From positions 47,788-111,787 of the forward strand of contig CANKTH010000003.1 in assembly GCA_947486185.1 (NCBI GenBank): DNA of 64,000 bases, in the 5' to 3' direction. Within the stretch, counting starts at the first letter, position 1. Every line of letters starts with the position of its first letter. Positions 59,965 through 64,000 of the stretch are shown one piece after another. A model generated the notes under the pieces. The model was not told where the DNA came from. It searched no databases and saw nothing but the letters and a program-made list of their open reading frames with translations. This stretch comes from Deltaproteobacteria bacterium (lineage in GTDB: Bacteria > Myxococcota_A > UBA796 > SXON01). Position numbers and translations under genes: made by a program.

Positions 59965-61669
59965 CTCTCCTCTCGCTCCGCTGATTCGGCGCCTCTGCGC
60001 CGCGGTGAGCGAGCCGGTGGACCTGCACGTCGTCGACCGCGTGTGTGCACCGGGCGCGTTGGTGGACGATCAGACCATCGTGGTCGGGGTAGAGGATGAG
60101 CCGACGGCCTTCGACGTGGTGGACCCCGCGGAGCTCGAGTCCCGCCTCCCCCGCGTGCTTCGAAGCTATGTGCGCGCGGCGACGCTCCGGGCCAGGCTGG
60201 CGGAGGTGGAGATCGAGGCCGCGAGCCTCGACGAGGTGGGCCGGGCGCTGTCCGATGTGCGCGATCTGGATCGGTTGCTCACCTCGATCCTCGAGTATGC
60301 GCGGAACCTCTGCCACGCCGATGCCGGTAGCGTCTACCTGAGCCGCGCCGGTGAGCTGCGTTTTGTGGCGACGGCGAACGACACCGTGGAGCTTCCGAAT
60401 CAACGGCCCAACCTGCGCGTGTCGCCCAACAGCCTGGCCGGCTGGGTGGCCTCCACCGGGCAGTTCCTCAACATCGCCGACGTGCGGGACCTGGCCGATG
60501 ACGTATCTTACCGGTTTGACCCGGAATTTGACCGGGCCACCGGCTACCGCACGCGCTCGATGTTGCTGCTGCCCCTCAGACGCCTGTCGGGCGATGTGCT
60601 CGGCGTGCTCGCGTTGATCAACCACAAGCGGGTCGCGGGCGTGCCCCTCACCGATTTTTCAGAGGTCTCGCCTTTTGGCGCACGGGATCTCCGGCTTGCG
60701 AGCTCGATCGCCTCGTCGGCCTCCGTCGCGCTCGACAACCATCAGCTCATCGCGGAGAGCCAGCTCCTGTTCGACGCTTTCGTCGAAGCATCGGTCGCCG
60801 CGATCGAGGACCGCGACCCGGCTACGGGGGGCCACAGCCAGCGGGTGGCGCGGTTGACGGTGAGGCTGGCCGAGGCGATGGCCGAGCTGCCGGGATTTGA
60901 GGGGGTCGCGCGGCCGGATCGGCTCACCGAGCTTCGTTATGCGTCGTTGTTGCATGACTTTGGCAAGGTTGGCGTCCGCGAAGAGGTGCTGCAGAAGGCG
61001 CGGCGGGTGCACCCCGCAGAGCTCCTGGAGATGGAGCTGCACGTCCACCAGCTCCACCTGTCGCGCCTGGGGGACACCAAGGACACGAGCCAGCTTCGCG
61101 AGGTGATTGACGAAGAGCGCCGCTGGGTGCGGCGGCTCGCCGACCCGCGGTATCGCCTGGGCCCGGAAGACCGTGAGCGGCTGTTCGATCTGGGTGAGCG
61201 CCTCAAACGTGCGGGGGTCAACGCGGATTTGACCCTGACGCGCCTGGCGATGACCGGGGGCACCCTGGACGGCGGCGAGCGAGAGGAGATGGAGCTGCAC
61301 GTCACCTGTACGTGGCGCTTTTTGTCGAGAATCCCGTGGACCAAGGCGCTCCGTGAGGTGCCGGACATCGCGTGGGCGCACCACGAGCGGCTCGACGGCT
61401 CGGGTTATCCCCGGGCGCTCGAGGGGCGCACGATCCCGGTGGGCGCCCAACTCATGGCGATCACCGATGTTTTTGACGCGCTCACCGCGTTCGACCGCCC
61501 GTACCGCGACGGCATTGCGCCGGACCGAGCCGTGTCGATCCTGCGCGCGGAGGCTGCGGCGGGCAAGTTGTTGGCGCCCGCCGTGGAGATGTTCGCGGAG
61601 CGGCAGCTCTGGCATGGCATCGCTGCGCTGGAACGCACCCCGCTCGTCGGTCGAGGGGGCGCCGGTTGA
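59939..61669 (+). CDS. GAF and HD-GYP domain protein, c-di-GMP phosphodiesterase type
   Basis: 576 residues from the ATG at 59939 inside the upstream gene. GAF domain about 105-265 (VRDLDRLLTSILEYARNLCHADAGSVYL). HD-GYP domain about 285-565: GHSQRVARLT, LHDFGKVGVREEVL, HHERLDGSGYP, ITDVFDALTAFDRPYR. The HD and GYP halves are separated by about 100 extra residues (HQLHLSRLG...TLTRLAMTGG) bounded by two MELHV segments. All metal and GYP residues are present, so c-di-GMP hydrolysis is likely; the insert is unusual. Confidence 0.88.
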   Translation: MNLYLEPIDSPLAPLIRRLCAAVSEPVDLHVVDRVCAPGALVDDQTIVVGVEDEPTAFDVVDPAELESRLPRVLRSYVRAATLRARLAEVEIEAASLDEVGRALSDVRDLDRLLTSILEYARNLCHADAGSVYLSRAGELRFVATANDTVELPNQRPNLRVSPNSLAGWVASTGQFLNIADVRDLADDVSYRFDPEFDRATGYRTRSMLLLPLRRLSGDVLGVLALINHKRVAGVPLTDFSEVSPFGARDLRLASSIASSASVALDNHQLIAESQLLFDAFVEASVAAIEDRDPATGGHSQRVARLTVRLAEAMAELPGFEGVARPDRLTELRYASLLHDFGKVGVREEVLQKARRVHPAELLEMELHVHQLHLSRLGDTKDTSQLREVIDEERRWVRRLADPRYRLGPEDRERLFDLGERLKRAGVNADLTLTRLAMTGGTLDGGEREEMELHVTCTWRFLSRIPWTKALREVPDIAWAHHERLDGSGYPRALEGRTIPVGAQLMAITDVFDALTAFDRPYRDGIAPDRAVSILRAEAAAGKLLAPAVEMFAERQLWHGIAALERTPLVGRGGAG

Positions 61670-61759
61670 ACGCGGCGGTCGTCGCCGCCGAGGGGCCGCG
61701 CTAAGCTGACGCTTGACGCCTGACGCGTCGATCGGGCGATTCCGCCCACCGAGGTTCTG

Positions 61760-61858
61760 ATGCCCAAAGGTACACAAGGCACCGGCAAGGATAACAAACC
61801 GAAGCTCTCCACCAAGGAGAAGGCCGAAAAGAAGAAGACGAAGGCAGCGAAGGGCTAG
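61760..61858 (+). CDS. Lys-rich 32-residue protein
   Basis: Not in the ORF track. MPKGTQGTGKDNKPKLSTKE then KAEKKKTKAAKG. GAGG lies six bases before the ATG. Ten Lys in 32 residues suggest nucleic-acid or ribosome binding; a similar KGT-N-K-LSTKEK pattern occurs in short conserved bacterial proteins, from memory only. 91 bases after the HD-GYP gene, with its own TTGACG-like upstream sequence. Confidence 0.6.
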   Translation: MPKGTQGTGKDNKPKLSTKEKAEKKKTKAAKG

Positions 61859-61874
61859 TCTGCCACCCGCCCCC

Positions 61875-61905
61875 CCAGAGGCGGCACCTCTGCCGCCGCC
61901 TCTGG
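61875..61905. terminator. Strong hairpin between convergent genes
   Basis: CCAGAGGCGGC ... GCCGCCTCTGG, a perfect 11-bp stem with a 9-base loop between the stops of the Lys-rich protein and the ceramidase-like gene. No U-run on either side; symmetrical, so it could act in both directions. Confidence 0.5.
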
Positions 61906-61914
61906 CGCTGCCGC

Positions 61915-63690
61915 TCACTTCACCAGCAACGCCCAGTTGTCCAGGACCAGCGTGCCAAAGTCCTTGCTGCACGAGTTGGTCTCTTCGTAGTGGTCGCCGT
62001 CGTCGGTCAGCACCGAGACAAAGGTGTTGAAGTCGGGCTCTGGCACGATGTAGCCACAGTAGGCGTTGGCGATGCCGATAGGAACGTGGAAGGTGCCCGG
62101 GAGCATGTCGCGGATCGGCGTCGTCTCGGTGGCGCTGATGACGTAGGGCGCCGCGTGCGCCTGTAGGCAGTCGCAGTCCCCGACGACCTCGGCGTCTTTA
62201 CACAAGGCGAAGTCCACCGCGGCGCAGTCGGGATCGTCCTGCACCCAGCGCCGGTCCCCCTGGCGGAGGCTGGCGTCGGTCATCGCAGGCTCGTCGGGCA
62301 CCCCGTAGAAGAGCTCCGGGAACAGCTCGCCTGGAAAACTCGCCAGGGTGGACGGGCCAAGCTGCACCATCCACACACCGGCGGGCACACAGCCGAAGAG
62401 GTCGTTGTCGAGCCCCCACTCCGGACACGTTTCGTCCCGGATCACGTAGCTGTCGGGGGTGTCGAGGATGCCGATCTGAAAAGCCAGCTTGAAGCTGATG
62501 TTGTTTACGGGGATCAAGAAGTCCTGGTGCTTGACCGACAGAGCAGTCCACGGGGTCGAGTCGGAGAGCGCCGTCTGGGCCGCCTGGGCCACCAGCACGC
62601 CCCAGGTCTCCGCGAAGGCAAAACCATCTTCTTCCAACCATACCGGCGCGCCCGCTCCGTCCAGCACACGAGCGCCGTTCGTATCGATCGACGGCAACAC
62701 GCCGCCGCTTGACGACTGCATGCCGCCCAGGGCGCCCGAGAGGAACACCGTGGTCCCGCCATCGGCGCGTTCGATATAGTCCCGCATGTAGCCTACATAG
62801 TCGGCGCTCAGCAGGGTGTGGTTGGACTCGCTGGTCTCCGGGTGGCCGGAGGCCGACACCACCGTAGCGACCCGGCCGTCGGCACCATCGAGGGCCAACG
62901 CCCACACCTCGTCCGCCGCCAGGATCGGGTCCCGGATGTCGTTCATCCCGCCGAGAACGGACGGATCGGGGTTGATCCCACCAAACGGCTCGCCGTTCAA
63001 CGTGGGGTCGGTGGACATCACCGTGATGCCCTGGCTGGCGCTCACGGGCACCATCCCGGCGGCGGCGACCGTGATCGCATCATAGATGCCGGGAGCGATG
63101 CTCTCGACAAATGGAGCATAGGTGCCGGTGGTCGCCGCGTCGGGGCCCCAGATGCCCGCGGTGTCGGGCGCGGAGTGACTGTGGGAGCTGCTGACCACGA
63201 TCCGGTTTCGGTCATAGCCGTCAGCTTCCAACATATCTCTGAGATCTCGGATCCGGTTTTCCAAGATACCCAGGGCGTCGAAGCCCACCAGCGTCACGTA
63301 CTCGCCGTTGAGTGAGAGCACCACGGCAGTGGCGGTGATCGGGTCGTGGACACCGGTGGCGGCGCGGTTGGACTGGTACCCGGCGATCCACACGCCGTCG
63401 AACCGACCGTCACCGTTGAGGTCGTTGAAAGGCTCTTCACAATCGACCCGTGTCGCGTCGGGATCGGTCATGCACCCGTCAAACTCGGCGTCATTGTCCA
63501 GATCGGTGAAGGTCTCGAAGTTGGTGGGGGTGAGATCGACCCGCGCGACCCCGGCATAGAGCTGGTCGTCCTGCTTGGAGATGATGCCATACGGCGGCGG
63601 CGGAACGGCGGCCGGGGGCTTCTCGTCGGCGCAGGCGCCCAACAGAGCAAGGAGGAGCAGGGGAGAAGAGCTCGAAGCCAGACCGTTCAT
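61915..63690 (-). CDS. Neutral/alkaline ceramidase-like lipoprotein
   Basis: 591 residues from the ATG at 63690 (MNGLASSSSPLLLLALLGAC, lipidated Cys 20); the track start at 63768 is 26 codons earlier. Ceramidase N-terminal-type domain: YAGVARVDLTP, GVHDPITATAVVL, SSSHSHSAPDTAG (zinc His) and SGHPETSESN. Between the LTP motif and WIAGYQSNRAATG lies an insert with two EF-hand-like acidic loops (DLDNDAEFDG, DLNGDGRFDG) not normal for the family. Would release fatty acid from ceramide or a related N-acyl lipid at the cell surface. Confidence 0.82.
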   Translation of the reverse strand: MNGLASSSSPLLLLALLGACADEKPPAAVPPPPYGIISKQDDQLYAGVARVDLTPTNFETFTDLDNDAEFDGCMTDPDATRVDCEEPFNDLNGDGRFDGVWIAGYQSNRAATGVHDPITATAVVLSLNGEYVTLVGFDALGILENRIRDLRDMLEADGYDRNRIVVSSSHSHSAPDTAGIWGPDAATTGTYAPFVESIAPGIYDAITVAAAGMVPVSASQGITVMSTDPTLNGEPFGGINPDPSVLGGMNDIRDPILAADEVWALALDGADGRVATVVSASGHPETSESNHTLLSADYVGYMRDYIERADGGTTVFLSGALGGMQSSSGGVLPSIDTNGARVLDGAGAPVWLEEDGFAFAETWGVLVAQAAQTALSDSTPWTALSVKHQDFLIPVNNISFKLAFQIGILDTPDSYVIRDETCPEWGLDNDLFGCVPAGVWMVQLGPSTLASFPGELFPELFYGVPDEPAMTDASLRQGDRRWVQDDPDCAAVDFALCKDAEVVGDCDCLQAHAAPYVISATETTPIRDMLPGTFHVPIGIANAYCGYIVPEPDFNTFVSVLTDDGDHYEETNSCSKDFGTLVLDNWALLVK

Positions 63691-63709
63691 GGTTCCATCC
63701 GCTCGGGGG

Positions 63710-63715
63710 AGTGTA
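63710..63715 (-). promoter_or_regulatory. -10 TACACT for the ceramidase-like gene
   Basis: Minus strand GGCATACACTCCCCC, 19 bases before the ATG at 63690. Confidence 0.45.
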
Positions 63716-63886
63716 TGCCAACCCGGCCCGGACCGGAGTGCTTTGACGACCGACCGGCGGAAAATCATGGTTTTGACTGTGTCATTGCCCAGGTCTTTCC
63801 GTGCGTGAAGCGGCGATTCAGGAAGAGTCGCCGTTCCTCATTCTGGAGCGACGCTAAACAGAATCGCATCACAGCGCATGGATCCT

Positions 63887-63898
63887 TGACGCGTCAAC
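63887..63898. promoter_or_regulatory. Palindrome TTGACGCGTCAA, possible operator over a -35
   Basis: A perfect 12-base palindrome in the AT-richer gap after the ceramidase gene (63691-63935, otherwise without genes). TTGACG also serves as a -35 with TACATC 15 bases on. A near copy, TTGACGCC-TGACGCGTCGA, lies at 61714-61731 upstream of the Lys-rich protein. Confidence 0.3.
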
Positions 63899-63935
63899 GC
63901 CCGCTGATACATCATGGCGCGGCGTGAGGTGTGCA

Positions 63936-64000
63936 GTGGCGAGGAGTCGCAATGGCGAAGCGGTGCCTCCGGAGCTCCGGTCGGACGAGGCCATGAGGTC
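63936..64000 (+). CDS. Possible start of a gene running out of the window
   Basis: GTG at 63936 with TGAGGT seven bases upstream opens MARSRNGEAVPPELRSDEAM to the window end without a stop. Too short to identify. Confidence 0.3.
   Translation, partial: MARSRNGEAVPPELRSDEAMR

Noticed and set aside
1-64000. Mobile element or prophage
   Set aside because: No integrase, transposase, terminal inverted repeats, phage structural gene or tRNA-end was found.

Overview
The window looks like chromosomal DNA from a GC-rich member of the Myxococcota (the former deltaproteobacterial myxobacteria) or a close relative. The support is a very large protein ending in a MYXO-CTERM-type tail (Cys motif, hydrophobic segment, Arg run), two giant MopE-like proteins built of Cys/Asp repeats, many FG-GAP/LVIVD beta-propeller lipoproteins, a Ser/Thr kinase with WD40 repeats, a PP2C-cNMP fusion and HD-GYP signalling. 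I see no rRNA, tRNA, CRISPR array, integrase or transposase.

Layout. 1-3.2 kb: M3 peptidase (cut by the window edge) behind speA, minus strand. 3.3-6.6 kb: MopE-like lipoprotein, small membrane protein, A24 prepilin peptidase, then two paralogous lipoproteins. 6.8-17.3 kb: the two giant repeat proteins flanking a sulfatase-like enzyme, plus a small lipoprotein. 17.3-28.7 kb: PP2C-cNMP phosphatase, acyl-CoA dehydrogenase, SGNH hydrolase and membrane protein pair, adenylate cyclase, zinc-ribbon membrane protein, second sulfatase-like enzyme, methyltransferase, hemerythrin. 28.7-34.1 kb: CtlX-type hydrolase and secreted lipoproteins, including a di-haem cytochrome/propeller protein. 34.1-38.6 kb: dapC-dapD-dapE-SGNH operon. 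38.6-43.1 kb: FolB-cupin fusion and a patch of redox lipoproteins (LVIVD propeller, cytochrome P460, PHM-like copper protein) interleaved with decayed genes. 43.2-49.3 kb: response regulator, histidine kinase, Ser/Thr kinase operon. 49.5-55.6 kb: thioredoxin-like protein, FAD oxidoreductase, Hsp15, gatCA. 55.7-59.4 kb: lipA, two shrunken E1-like proteins and an intact 2-oxoacid dehydrogenase E2. 59.5-64 kb: HD-GYP protein, small Lys-rich protein, ceramidase-like lipoprotein.

The most unusual signals are: (1) a decayed thioredoxin-like domain whose first redox Cys is an in-frame TGA followed at the expected distance by a hairpin with the AGGUCU apex of the E. coli fdhF SECIS; (2) a set of promoters placed exactly six bases before start codons, implying leaderless mRNAs; (3) many lipoproteins whose signal peptide is only seven to ten residues long and has no positive charge; (4) two adjacent three-way-junction DNA elements; (5) a lipoyl-dehydrogenase operon with both E1 subunits shrunken and missing key residues. 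Gene junctions are tightly coupled by ATGA, GTGA or TTGA overlaps in at least a dozen places. Starts were moved from the ORF track wherever overlaps, promoters or signal peptides argued for it.
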